From Asaia bogorensis (GTDB taxonomy: Bacteria > Pseudomonadota > Alphaproteobacteria > Acetobacterales > Acetobacteraceae), in the NCBI GenBank assembly GCA_945886995.1, contig CAMCZJ010000002.1:1-33152 (forward strand): 33,152 nucleotides of DNA, given 5' to 3'. The position numbers and the translations under genes are program-made. Below the pieces are notes generated by a model. The model had not been told where the DNA came from, did not search any database, and worked only from the letters and a program-made list of their open reading frames with translations. This document shows, one piece after another, positions 15,183 to 22,709 of this stretch (positions are counted from its first letter, which is position 1; every line of letters begins with the position of its first letter).

Positions 15183-15188
15183 TAAACT
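15183..15188 (+). promoter_or_regulatory. Possible -10 hexamer of a leaderless gene
   Basis: TAAACT is followed by six bases and the ATG of the LutA-like gene. The spacing predicts a transcript start at or within a base or two of the ATG. A convincing -35 element was not found. Confidence 0.35.
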
Positions 15189-15194
15189 GACCCC

Positions 15195-15968
15195 ATGACC
15201 CAATCCCGCCCGCGCGTTGCGCTTTTTGTCACCTGCCTGGTGGACCTTTATAGGCCGACGGTCGGCTTTGCCGCCATCAAGCTGCTGGAAGAAGCCGGCT
15301 GCCTGGTGGAAGTGCCACCCAGCCAAACCTGCTGCGGCCAGCCCGCCTATAATTCCGGCGATCGCGCCAATGCCAAGGCACTGGCCCGCGCGGTGGTGGA
15401 TGCCTTCCAGGGCTATGATTACGTGGTGGCCCCTTCCGGTTCCTGCGCCGGCATGATCGCGCATCACTACCCGGCGCTGTTTGATGATGACCCGCATTAT
15501 CGCGGCAAATCTGAAGCGCTTGCCGCGCGCACGCATGAACTGGTTTCTTTCCTGACCGATGTGATGGGGATGGAGAAGGTAGCAGCGCGGCTGGATGGCA
15601 GCGTGACCTATCATGATTCATGTTCTGGCCTGCGGGAGATGGACGTGAAGGCCCAGCCGCGCAAATTGCTGAACAGTGTTGAAGGACTCAGCCTGATTGA
15701 ATTGGCGGAACCGGAAATCTGCTGTGGTTTTGGCGGAACTTTCTGTGTGAAGTATCCGGACATTTCCGTGCGGATGGTGACCGATAAGTGTCGTGATGTT
15801 CAGGCGACCGGCGCAGGCACCTTGCTTGCGGGCGATATGGGCTGCCTGTTGAACATGGCGGGGCGGCTGAAGCGCGAAGGGTCTTCGGTGAAGGTTCGCC
15901 ATGTGGCGGAAGTGCTGGCCGGCATGACACGCGATGCGGCGCCGATTGGTGAGGCGAAAGAAGGCTGA
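15195..15968 (+). CDS. LutA/YkgE-type (Fe-S)-binding protein with two CCG domains
   Basis: A 257-residue protein with two cysteine-rich CCG domains: the first ends in SQTCCGQPAYNSGD (Cys46-Cys47), the second has HDSCSGLREM (Cys143) and EICCGFGGTFCVKYPDIS (Cys176-Cys177). CCG domains bind Fe-S clusters or metal and occur in glycolate and lactate oxidase subunits and in heterodisulfide reductase. LutA works with LutB and LutC in L-lactate oxidation to pyruvate; neither partner is adjacent here, so the gene is either an orphan or its partners are elsewhere. The ATG follows TAAACT-gacccc with no ribosome site. It ends one base from the convergent DUF2459 gene, with both stops inside a small dyad (15963-15979). 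Confidence 0.9.
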   Translation: MTQSRPRVALFVTCLVDLYRPTVGFAAIKLLEEAGCLVEVPPSQTCCGQPAYNSGDRANAKALARAVVDAFQGYDYVVAPSGSCAGMIAHHYPALFDDDPHYRGKSEALAARTHELVSFLTDVMGMEKVAARLDGSVTYHDSCSGLREMDVKAQPRKLLNSVEGLSLIELAEPEICCGFGGTFCVKYPDISVRMVTDKCRDVQATGAGTLLAGDMGCLLNMAGRLKREGSSVKVRHVAEVLAGMTRDAAPIGEAKEG

Positions 15969-15979
15969 TTCACTCAGCC
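15963..15979. terminator. Dyad spanning both stop codons of a convergent gene pair
   Basis: GGCTGA (15963-15968) and TCAGCC (15974-15979) are perfect inverted copies 5 bases apart. The left arm contains the TGA of the LutA-like gene; the spacer contains the stop of the DUF2459 gene on the other strand. There is no T-tract, so a weak bidirectional stop is the most that can be claimed. Confidence 0.4.
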
Positions 15980-16581
15980 ACGGCAAATGGCCGAATACGC
16001 GCCACCAGATCTTCCGCGGTATTCACGCCCCCAAGCGATGCGCCGAGCCCCATGGCGGTCAGTGCCTGCGCTGTCCAGCTATTGCAGGTATTGAACAGAT
16101 GAAATCGCCCTGTCGCCGGATAGAATAGGCTGAAGGGATAGATGCCCCGCGCCGAGACTACCGCGCGCCCCGCCCCGGCACGGTCAAAGCTATTGCGCAG
16201 GAAATCGAGCAACCGGCGTAAAGCTTCTGCGTTAACGGCAAAGGACAGGATGGTGACATTCGGCCAAATCCGCGCTGGATGATCCGTCAGGCCAGATACA
16301 TGCATCACCGCCGGCCCGGGAAAGGCGGCGCGGAGCGCAAGCCAGGCGCCGGCTTCGCGCGCTGGGTAGAATTCCGCATCGCCCCAGCCAAATTCGAAGA
16401 ACCGCGCATGCGGGAAATCGGCGATTTCCGGGATCACGCTTTCAGGCACATCGGCTCGGGCAAGCACAATTCCGCTATGCCAGCCATTGCTGACAACCCA
16501 AATTCGATGCGCTGCATTGGCCGCAAAGGCCAGTGTCGGGGCAAAAAGCAAAGCGCCAAGGACGGCGCGACGCTGGATCAC
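15970..16581 (-). CDS. DUF2459 protein (TIGR02117-like)
   Basis: A 203-residue protein with an N-terminal signal or anchor (IQRRAVLGALLFAPTLAFAAN) and the family's landmarks: VVSNGWHSGIVLA with a conserved His near residue 35, FFEFGWGDAEFYPA, and FHLFNTCNSWTAQALTAMGL with the conserved Cys of the C-terminal NTCNxWTA motif. The His/Cys pattern resembles a papain-like or NlpC-like site, but no activity is established. It starts with GTG at 16581, which overlaps the TGA of the FAS1 lipoprotein gene (GTGA). The family is common in alphaproteobacteria, sometimes near urease genes, which are absent here. Probably periplasmic. Confidence 0.88.
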   Translation of the reverse strand: MIQRRAVLGALLFAPTLAFAANAAHRIWVVSNGWHSGIVLARADVPESVIPEIADFPHARFFEFGWGDAEFYPAREAGAWLALRAAFPGPAVMHVSGLTDHPARIWPNVTILSFAVNAEALRRLLDFLRNSFDRAGAGRAVVSARGIYPFSLFYPATGRFHLFNTCNSWTAQALTAMGLGASLGGVNTAEDLVARIRPFAVAE

Positions 16582-17084
16582 GCCGGAATCAGCACGCCTT
16601 GCACAACATGCACCACGCCATTGCTCGCCATCAGATTGGCGCGGATGATGCTTGCCGAAGCACCGGAAGGCGCCTGGCCCGGGCGCGCCGCCTGAATACG
16701 CGGGCTATCAGCCGTTCCGCCCACCACGCGCACATCAATGCCGCTCAACATCCGGATGCGCCCGCCGCGCGCTTGGATATCCGGCAAGCGCAGCCGCCCG
16801 CCCGCGATCAGACTAAGCAACCCTTCGCGGTCACCGTTACGAATCCGCTCCGGCGCGCCAGACCAGGCAAGGTTGGTTGGCGCAAGAACGGTGTAGATGC
16901 CCGGACGGTCAAACAATTCGGAAGCAAGGCCGGAACTGCGCAGCGCAGCGCGGAAACTGGAGAGATTTGGATCACCGCCAATGACGTCCATGAGCGGCGG
17001 ACCGCCTTCCGGCGCGACCTGCGCGCAGCCATTGAGCAAAAGGGCGGCACCGCCGACGGCGAATAGGGAACGACGCGAAAGCAC
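16578..17084 (-). CDS. FAS1 (fasciclin) domain lipoprotein
   Basis: A 168-residue protein from a GTG at 17084 with AGGAGA 8 bases upstream. A lipobox (LLNGC, Cys20) predicts lipidation and a periplasmic location. The rest is one FAS1 domain: the H1-like FDRPGIYTVLAPTNLAW and the H2-like ASNGVVHVVQGVLIPA at the very end. FAS1 domains mediate adhesion or protein contacts; the bacterial role is unclear. The domain is shorter than usual between the two motifs but not broken. It overlaps the DUF2459 gene by 4 bases and follows the OmpA-like gene by about 90 bases, so a minus-strand envelope operon is likely. Confidence 0.88.
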   Translation of the reverse strand: MLSRRSLFAVGGAALLLNGCAQVAPEGGPPLMDVIGGDPNLSSFRAALRSSGLASELFDRPGIYTVLAPTNLAWSGAPERIRNGDREGLLSLIAGGRLRLPDIQARGGRIRMLSGIDVRVVGGTADSPRIQAARPGQAPSGASASIIRANLMASNGVVHVVQGVLIPA

Positions 17085-17176
17085 CGGCGCTTCTCCTTGG
17101 CTTTGGGCGCGAATCGGCCCTGTTTTCCTGACTCCTTCTGGGGCCGCGCGCAGGCTGGGGCAAGCCCCTTACCGCC

Positions 17177-17608
17177 TCACGGGGGCGGCATCAGCACAAT
17201 AGTGACAGTGCGAGATGGGGGTTCGGCCGCCCGGACCGCGGGGCTGAATTGGGCGCTGCGCGCTTCCGCCCGCAGCCTTTCGGCCCCCACGCCCTGCGCG
17301 GCCATGGCATTGCTCACCGCGCGGGCACGTTGTGCGGCAAGCTGGATGGAAGTTGTGGCGCCACCTTCCTGCCCCGCATGGCCCAGGATGCAGATATTGC
17401 GGTCAGGTTCCGCCAGCACGGCCTCAATGGCGGTGGCAAGCGGCGAACGGGCGGCTTCAGGGATTTTGGCGCTGCCGCGCGGGAAGGGGATGGAATACAC
17501 GTCATCTTCCAGCTTTTCGGCGCCAACGCAGGAAAAGCCGCGCGGTTGGGCAAGCGCCGGCAACGCAGAAAGCGTGATGCCAAGCGCAAGCAGTGTAAAG
17601 CGCTTCAT
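17177..17608 (-). CDS. Small OmpA-like periplasmic protein
   Basis: A 143-residue protein from the ATG at 17608 (MKRFTLLALGITLSALPALAQ), with a standard signal peptide cut after Ala-Leu-Ala near residue 20. A longer reading to 17722 lies within the oxygenase gene and is rejected. The mature part resembles the peptidoglycan-associating OmpA C-terminal fold: YSIPFPRGSAKIPEAARSPL, then ICILGHAGQEG and LAAQRARAVSNAMAAQGVG. The usual Asp and Arg that hold diaminopimelate are hard to place; the NxxLSxxRA pattern is degenerate (QLAAQRARA). Peptidoglycan binding is thus likely but not certain. Its start overlaps the upstream stop (ATGA). Confidence 0.75.
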   Translation of the reverse strand: MKRFTLLALGITLSALPALAQPRGFSCVGAEKLEDDVYSIPFPRGSAKIPEAARSPLATAIEAVLAEPDRNICILGHAGQEGGATTSIQLAAQRARAVSNAMAAQGVGAERLRAEARSAQFSPAVRAAEPPSRTVTIVLMPPP

Positions 17609-18813
17609 GTCGGCAGCAGGATTTCCGCCGCGCGCAGCTTTTCGATCAGCGCCGCCGCGTTGGCGCTGGGGCAGGCCAGGGCGAGAGAGGCTTCCGTAAT
17701 GCTCGGCTGGGTGATGATCCAAGCCGCGGCTTCAACTTCATGTGCATTGATGGCCAAGACGCCCATTTCAGTGCGCAGCCCGTAATCCGCGCCGCGACGG
17801 ACGGTCTTCACATTGGGCCGCACGCGCAATGTCTGCCCGCCGTCCGCTTCCGCCGCAGGGGTCGCGCCGCGCGCCGCAAGCAGGTCATAGCCGCCGCGTT
17901 CATAGCGGTAATTGGCCAGGAAGCTCTCCACCGCTTGCAGGAATTTCGGGTCCCGCGCCCATTCGCCGATGCGCTGGCCGAGCAAAGCGGCGCGCTGCGT
18001 CAGCGCATACTTCGCTGCTGTCGTGCCATCCTGCCGCGGCAGGGGCTTCCGAAATTCAGCGTCGTGGAAGGCGCGTTCTGTCAGTAGGCCCATGAAGTCA
18101 ACGCCCATCAGCGCATGCACACCATAGGCGACATGAACGGAATTGGGCGCTTCGGCCAAGGCGTCATGATACCAGCCGCGTGGCAGATAGAGCAGATCGC
18201 CCTTCTTCAGATGCGCCTTGAAACGCAGCCCGCCCTTGGCCTTGTCATGGAATTCCTGCGTCTGGCCGCGAAAAATCGCATGCGCCACCGGCCATTCCGC
18301 GCGGCCTTCCCAGATGTTCCAGATCTTCTCCCCTTCCACCTGCACGGCCCAGACATCATGCGTATCGTAATGGGCGTGAAATGCTTTGTGGCTTTGCCAG
18401 GATATGTAGACATTGGCCTGGGCCTTGCCGAGGCCAGCGCCTTCCAAGGCAGCGGAAACATCCGCCAAGCCAGGCGTCAGGCTATCCACATCATTCATGA
18501 CCACGGAAGCACCGCGCGCCACCCATTCCTGCACCTTGGCGGCGATGGGCTGCAGGGAATTGGCGCCATCACGCGACAGCGCGGTTTGGCTATACTGCGC
18601 GGGCGGGATGGTCGTGCTGTCCAGCACCAGCTTCAGGCTGCGTTCGGACCAGATATGGGTCATGCCGAGCAGGCGATTAATGCCGGCCCAATCCAGCACA
18701 CCCGCAAATTTTTCCGCAGCCCCCGGCAGATGCAGCGGCTGCTGGTCGTAATATTCGGCGAAGAAGCGTTCTGGCGGCATAGGCGCCAGGATATCGGCCA
18801 GGGTCATGCTCAT
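17605..18813 (-). CDS. JmjC/cupin-4 ribosomal oxygenase-like protein
   Basis: A 402-residue Fe(II)/2-oxoglutarate-dependent oxygenase of the RoxA (YcfD)/MINA family. The iron-binding triad is visible: His148-x-Asp150 in FHAHYDTHD and His216 in LPRGWYHDAL. The C-terminal 150 residues form the helical dimerisation and winged-helix region of the family. Known members hydroxylate an arginine or histidine of a ribosomal protein; here the exact target is unknown. The start context on the minus strand is TATAAG-acccc-ATG with no ribosome site, pointing to a leaderless mRNA. It overlaps the OmpA-like gene by 4 bases, odd company for a cytosolic enzyme. Confidence 0.9.
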   Translation of the reverse strand: MSMTLADILAPMPPERFFAEYYDQQPLHLPGAAEKFAGVLDWAGINRLLGMTHIWSERSLKLVLDSTTIPPAQYSQTALSRDGANSLQPIAAKVQEWVARGASVVMNDVDSLTPGLADVSAALEGAGLGKAQANVYISWQSHKAFHAHYDTHDVWAVQVEGEKIWNIWEGRAEWPVAHAIFRGQTQEFHDKAKGGLRFKAHLKKGDLLYLPRGWYHDALAEAPNSVHVAYGVHALMGVDFMGLLTERAFHDAEFRKPLPRQDGTTAAKYALTQRAALLGQRIGEWARDPKFLQAVESFLANYRYERGGYDLLAARGATPAAEADGGQTLRVRPNVKTVRRGADYGLRTEMGVLAINAHEVEAAAWIITQPSITEASLALACPSANAAALIEKLRAAEILLPT

Positions 18814-18818
18814 GGGGT

Positions 18819-18824
18819 CTTATA
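18819..18824 (-). promoter_or_regulatory. TATAAG hexamer directly before the oxygenase start
   Basis: On the minus strand TATAAG ends 5 bases before the ATG at 18813. As a -10 element it places transcription start at or next to the A of ATG. This is the clearest leaderless-type start in the window. The rest of the 179-base divergent gap holds TATAAG at 18972-18977 as a possible -10 of the glycosyltransferase operon. Confidence 0.45.
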
Positions 18825-18992
18825 TCAGGGAAGGGGGCGACTGGGGGAGGGGGCTTTAAGGGGGAAGAAGCTGGGCTCATTTGCTGGCGCCGCTCACCCT
18901 TGGGGTAGAGCCAGCCCGCGCGGTACGCCAAAGCTTTACTTGCTTGACGGCAGCCGATATTTCCCTGAGCCTATAAGTAATGGAACAGGTTA

Positions 18993-20201
18993 ATGGCTGA
19001 TCTCTCAGCAATCGCGTTTTCCAGCGAGAGCAATGACGGCATCCTGGCCTGGTGGACGAAATGCATTGCAGACCGCATGGTGCGTCATGGCATTTCGGTC
19101 GAGACGATCAATCTTCTGCACCCGGACTGGTCAACAGACCTGTCAGCGCATTTGAGGCAGCGGATTCCGGATTTTTGCTTCAGCTTTCAAGGCTTTGGTA
19201 TGCGGCTGTCCAATGGTTCTGAGAATCTATGGACTGCCATGAACATTCCTTTCGTCAGTTCCATGGGGGATGCGCCTTATTGGTCACCGCCGCTGCATAG
19301 CGCGTCGGGCAAAACGCTGGCGCATCTCTACACATCACAAGAATTTCTCGAATTTTACGTTGAGTTTTTGAAGGGAAAAAATTTCGCGACCTTCCTGCCT
19401 TTCGGCTATCCATCCAATCCCCATGCAAACGATCTGCCCTGGCACAAGCGCGATCTGGATTTGATTTTCGTTAAATCGGGCGTTGATCCAAATGCCCTGC
19501 GTGCTGCCTGGGCAGAATTACAGGCGACGTTACGAGAGGTGCTTGAAGAAGCTTCCGAAATTGCCTTGGCCGGCCAAACCGAATCGATCGGCAGGATTGT
19601 TGCGCGTGTTTTTTCCGCGCATCGCATCAATCTGAACGAAAACACTGAACCATTCATGTATAGCTGCCAACAAGTGGATGCTTATGTGCGGGCGACGCGG
19701 GCGGACCGTATGGCGCGCCAGATTATGCGCCGTGGAGGGCATATTTTTGGTGACTGGCCGCATCTTGATAGAGGTAAATCTCGGGCAGTCTTCCATGGGA
19801 AAATCCCTGCCGGTCAACTGAATAAACTTTATGCAAGAAGCCGCATTCTTGCGAATACCGCACCGTGCACGCTGACCGGAATGCATGAACGTATTCTAGC
19901 GGCCTTTCAGGCCAAAGCTTTTATACTGACTGATAGCTCCCCTTTTCTGGAGGAACGATTGGCAAGCTATCCAAGCTTCAAATCTGTCCCGATTGAGAGT
20001 GCGGAGTTTGCGGATATCCTGGACGCGCGGCTACTGGAGATTCGGCGTTTGGGCGCAGAACCTGCGGCCACCCGGGCCATGCTTGATGATGTTTGTGTGC
20101 GGGCGGAAGCAGAATTTGGCCTTGACCAGTTTATCAGCAGAATGCTCGACGTGGTTTCTTCATTGAAGGCTGGGCGAGGGAATGAGATCCATGCGAAATA
20201 A
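18993..20201 (+). CDS. CgeB-like glycosyltransferase
   Basis: A 402-residue protein not belonging to a well-named family. Its C-terminal third carries the CgeB/Glyco_trans_1_2 pattern: NTAPCTLTGMHERILAAF followed by KAFILTDSSPFLEE, the GT-B nucleotide-sugar-binding region. The N-terminal part (about residues 50-120) has DFCFSFQGFGMRL and PFVSSMGDAPYW, suiting an acceptor domain. There is no signal or membrane segment, so it acts in the cytoplasm. AGG lies 5 bases before the ATG. As first gene of the sugar operon it is the likely transferase for the dideoxy-aminosugar. Lower G+C and more A/T third positions than secA or polA suggest surface-glycan genes of different history. Confidence 0.75.
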   Translation: MADLSAIAFSSESNDGILAWWTKCIADRMVRHGISVETINLLHPDWSTDLSAHLRQRIPDFCFSFQGFGMRLSNGSENLWTAMNIPFVSSMGDAPYWSPPLHSASGKTLAHLYTSQEFLEFYVEFLKGKNFATFLPFGYPSNPHANDLPWHKRDLDLIFVKSGVDPNALRAAWAELQATLREVLEEASEIALAGQTESIGRIVARVFSAHRINLNENTEPFMYSCQQVDAYVRATRADRMARQIMRRGGHIFGDWPHLDRGKSRAVFHGKIPAGQLNKLYARSRILANTAPCTLTGMHERILAAFQAKAFILTDSSPFLEERLASYPSFKSVPIESAEFADILDARLLEIRRLGAEPAATRAMLDDVCVRAEAEFGLDQFISRMLDVVSSLKAGRGNEIHAK

Positions 20202-20236
20202 GATCGCCGGCGAGGTCACCATGCTGCTGTCTGCCC

Positions 20237-20737
20237 ATGCAGCCGAATAGCGCTAGCGCCAATGCCTTGCGGGCAAGCCAGGCGCCGGCCGTGGTAAGTC
20301 CGCTCAATCGTTGCCACTGGATTGATATGCCTTCCGTGCATGATTATCGGGGCAATCTCAGCTTTATGGAGGGTGGGCGCCATGTGCCCTTCGACATCAA
20401 GCGCGTCTACTATCTTTATGACATCCCAAGCGGCGCGGAAAGGGCCGGTCACGCGCATCGTGAGCTATCACAGGTCTTCATCGCCCTGTCGGGTAGTTTT
20501 GATCTTGTCCTGGATGATGGGCTGCGGCAGGAAACCGTTCACCTCAGCCGCGCCCATATGGGCTTTGTTGTCGTGCCTTTCGTCTGGCGTGTACTGAATA
20601 ATTTCAGCGGTAATTCTGTATGTTTGGTTTTGGCAAGTACTGAATATGACGCTGGCGATTACATTCGGGAATATGGCGACTTCATCCGGGAAACCGCTTT
20701 GCGCCATGGCTTTACTCATAACCTCCCGAAAGAATGA
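20237..20737 (+). CDS. FdtA/QdtA-type dTDP-4-oxo-6-deoxyglucose 3,4-ketoisomerase
   Basis: A 166-residue cupin. It contains YRGNLSFMEGGRHVPFDIKRV and YYLYDIPSGAERAGHAHRE, the hallmark of sugar 3,4-ketoisomerases, with catalytic His72 and His74, then LSGSFDLVLDDG. The enzyme converts dTDP-4-keto-6-deoxyglucose to the 3-keto isomer used for dTDP-Fucp3NAc or dTDP-Quip3NAc. The N-terminus carries about 20 residues more than typical FdtA. The ATG at 20237 is preceded by an overlapping 19-codon reading frame from ATG 20191 whose relevance is unclear. QdtA versus FdtA (gluco or galacto product) cannot be told by eye. It lies 35 bases after the transferase gene and 6 before the aminotransferase. Confidence 0.9.
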   Translation: MQPNSASANALRASQAPAVVSPLNRCHWIDMPSVHDYRGNLSFMEGGRHVPFDIKRVYYLYDIPSGAERAGHAHRELSQVFIALSGSFDLVLDDGLRQETVHLSRAHMGFVVVPFVWRVLNNFSGNSVCLVLASTEYDAGDYIREYGDFIRETALRHGFTHNLPKE

Positions 20738-20743
20738 CAGATC

Positions 20744-21862
20744 ATGAGGACCATCGCATTCTTTGATCTGAAGCGCGCGCATCAGGAAATTCGTGGCTCC
20801 CTGGATGGTGCTTTTGCCGCGGTCATTGGGCGCGGAAATTTCATTCAAGGTACGGCGCTGGCGCAGTTTGAAGACGAATTCGCGCGCTACTGCGGCAGCG
20901 CGTATGCCGTGGGCGTCGGTAACGGGCTCGATGCCCTTACCCTTATCCTGCGCGGCTATGATATTGGGCCAGGTGATGAGGTTATTGTACCAAGCCAAAC
21001 CTTCATCGCCACCTGGCTTGCCGTAACAGCCTGTGGCGCGACGCCAATTGCAGCCGATATAGATCTGCAAAGCTATAATCTCGATCCCGCCGCGGCGGCT
21101 GCCAGTATAACGCCACGCACCAAAGCCATCATTGCTGTGCATCTTTTCGGCCAGCCCGCGGATATGCACGCGTTGCGTGATCTCGCCGACAAACATCGTC
21201 TGCGTCTGATTGAAGATGCAGCCCAGGCGCATGGTGCTGAACTTGAAGGGAAACGCGCCGGCGCCTTGGGTGATGCCGCCGGTTTTTCCTTTTACCCCAC
21301 CAAGAACCTTGGCGCCCTTGGTGATGGCGGAGCGATAACCACCAATGACGAGCTACTTGCCAAACGGATCAGGCGGCTGCGCAATTACGGATCTGATACA
21401 AAATACGTACATGAGGAGTCCGGGACCAATTCCCGGCTTGATGAAATTCAGGCGGCATTTCTTTCTGTGAAGCTTGCGGGCCTTGAGTCGAAAATCCTGC
21501 GACGGAACGAAATCGCGGCGCAGTTTCAGGCGGCTATGCAGGGTCTGCCTGGTGTTAAGGCCCCGATCATCGCGCCAAAGGCGCGTTCAGCTTGGCATCT
21601 TTATGTGATTCGTTGCGAAAGACGAGACTCCTTCCAGCAGGCGCTGGCCGAAAAAGGGGTGCAGACCCTGATCCATTACCCCATACCCCCAGGCCGCCAA
21701 GCGCCCTATAGCCAGGGGGGCTTCCCATCCGCACTGCCAAACGGCGATATTGCCGCGGCGGAATGCCTTAGCTTGCCGTTATGGCCCGAAATGGCTGATG
21801 AGGAAGCTTCCTATGTCATTCAGGCTGTCCAGGGTGTGGCTGTTGAACTTGGCGACGCCTAA
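20744..21862 (+). CDS. DegT/DnrJ/EryC1 sugar aminotransferase (FdtB/QdtB type)
   Basis: A 372-residue PLP enzyme of fold type I. The Schiff-base lysine is Lys187 in [18 protein letters not shown], the cofactor Asp lies in [11 protein letters not shown], and the N-terminal [15 protein letters not shown] and [16 protein letters not shown] are typical of 3-keto-sugar aminotransferases such as QdtB and FdtB. With the ketoisomerase gene directly upstream (6-base gap) it should transaminate dTDP-3-keto-6-deoxyhexose to the 3-amino sugar using glutamate. DegT members acting at C-4 also exist, so C-3 specificity rests on context. Cytoplasmic. Start ATG 20744. Confidence 0.92.
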   Translation: MRTIAFFDLKRAHQEIRGSLDGAFAAVIGRGNFIQGTALAQFEDEFARYCGSAYAVGVGNGLDALTLILRGYDIGPGDEVIVPSQTFIATWLAVTACGATPIAADIDLQSYNLDPAAAAASITPRTKAIIAVHLFGQPADMHALRDLADKHRLRLIEDAAQAHGAELEGKRAGALGDAAGFSFYPTKNLGALGDGGAITTNDELLAKRIRRLRNYGSDTKYVHEESGTNSRLDEIQAAFLSVKLAGLESKILRRNEIAAQFQAAMQGLPGVKAPIIAPKARSAWHLYVIRCERRDSFQQALAEKGVQTLIHYPIPPGRQAPYSQGGFPSALPNGDIAAAECLSLPLWPEMADEEASYVIQAVQGVAVELGDA

Positions 21863-21880
21863 GTCTGCACAAGGGGGAAC

Positions 21881-22672
21881 ATGATGACCACTTCCATCAT
21901 TGATCCGCGTTTTAAGCTAGCTGAAGGCGTTGTCATTGGTAGCGGCTGCGTGCTTTCCGGCGATGGCTCCATTTCGGCTGGCGTGGTCATTGGCCATAAT
22001 GTGGTGATTGAAGGTGATGTGCAGATCGGCGAAGGAACAAGGATTGGGCATCATTGCGTATTGCAAGGCCCGCTCCGCATCGGCCCCAGGAATGAGATTT
22101 CCCCCTTTGTCAGCCTTGGCTTGCAGGCGCAGCATCCTGATTATCACGGGAAAGGTGGTCCGGTTATCATCGGGCAAGGCAATGTGCTGCGCGAATTTGT
22201 GACGATCCACGCTTCAACCCATGAGGAGTGGACCCGTTTAGGCGACCATAACTACATCATGGCGTATTGCCACATTGCGCATGACTGCAGGATCGGAGAT
22301 CATAACAAATTTGCAAATAACGCGACCTTGGCTGGTCATGTACGTATTGGCGATCACTGCTATCTTGGGCTTCACGCTGTTTTCCATCAGCGTTTGTCTA
22401 TTGGGGATTTCTGCATGATCGGCATGAATGAGACCATCAATCGCCACGTGCCGCCCTTTGCCGTTCTTGCAAATGGACGATTCATCAAGATCAATACGCG
22501 CGGACTGTCGCTCAATGGTGTGCCGCAAGATGAAATCCGCAAGATCGAAACCTGGTATAGAAGCGGAACCAGCGACGACCCACCAAGTGCGAACCAAACT
22601 GTAATTGATAACTTCTACGCCTCAGTAACGCAGGGCGGCGTTTATCAGTATGAGAAGGCTACCACTCGGTAA
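21881..22672 (+). CDS. LpxA-like hexapeptide acyltransferase in the aminosugar operon
   Basis: A 263-residue left-handed beta-helix protein: repeated hexapeptides (VIGSGC, VIGHNV, QIGEGT, RIGHHC, RIGDHC) in the first 190 residues and a helical tail. It has LpxA features: HIAHDCRIGDH with His134 equivalent to the E. coli catalytic His125, and NNATLAGHVRIGDHCYLG. LpxA adds an acyl chain to UDP-GlcNAc in lipid A synthesis and normally lies with lpxD, fabZ and lpxB. Here it closes a dTDP-3-amino-sugar operon, the place of the QdtC/FdtC N-acetyltransferase, so it may acylate the 3-amino group. The tail differs from LpxA after about residue 200. Either function is possible; context favours the sugar pathway. 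Confidence 0.85.
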   Translation: MMTTSIIDPRFKLAEGVVIGSGCVLSGDGSISAGVVIGHNVVIEGDVQIGEGTRIGHHCVLQGPLRIGPRNEISPFVSLGLQAQHPDYHGKGGPVIIGQGNVLREFVTIHASTHEEWTRLGDHNYIMAYCHIAHDCRIGDHNKFANNATLAGHVRIGDHCYLGLHAVFHQRLSIGDFCMIGMNETINRHVPPFAVLANGRFIKINTRGLSLNGVPQDEIRKIETWYRSGTSDDPPSANQTVIDNFYASVTQGGVYQYEKATTR

Positions 22673-22709
22673 GTTGCGGCTTTGGCGTATCAGCTACCTG
22701 GATCAGGCC

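Noticed and set aside
18944-18977. TTGACG and TATAAG as one promoter for the sugar operon
   Set aside because: The spacer is 22 bases, too long for a sigma-70 promoter. TATAAG alone remains possible.
20191-20250. 19-codon frame overlapping the start of the ketoisomerase gene
   Set aside because: Too short, no ribosome site and no recognisable product; probably chance.
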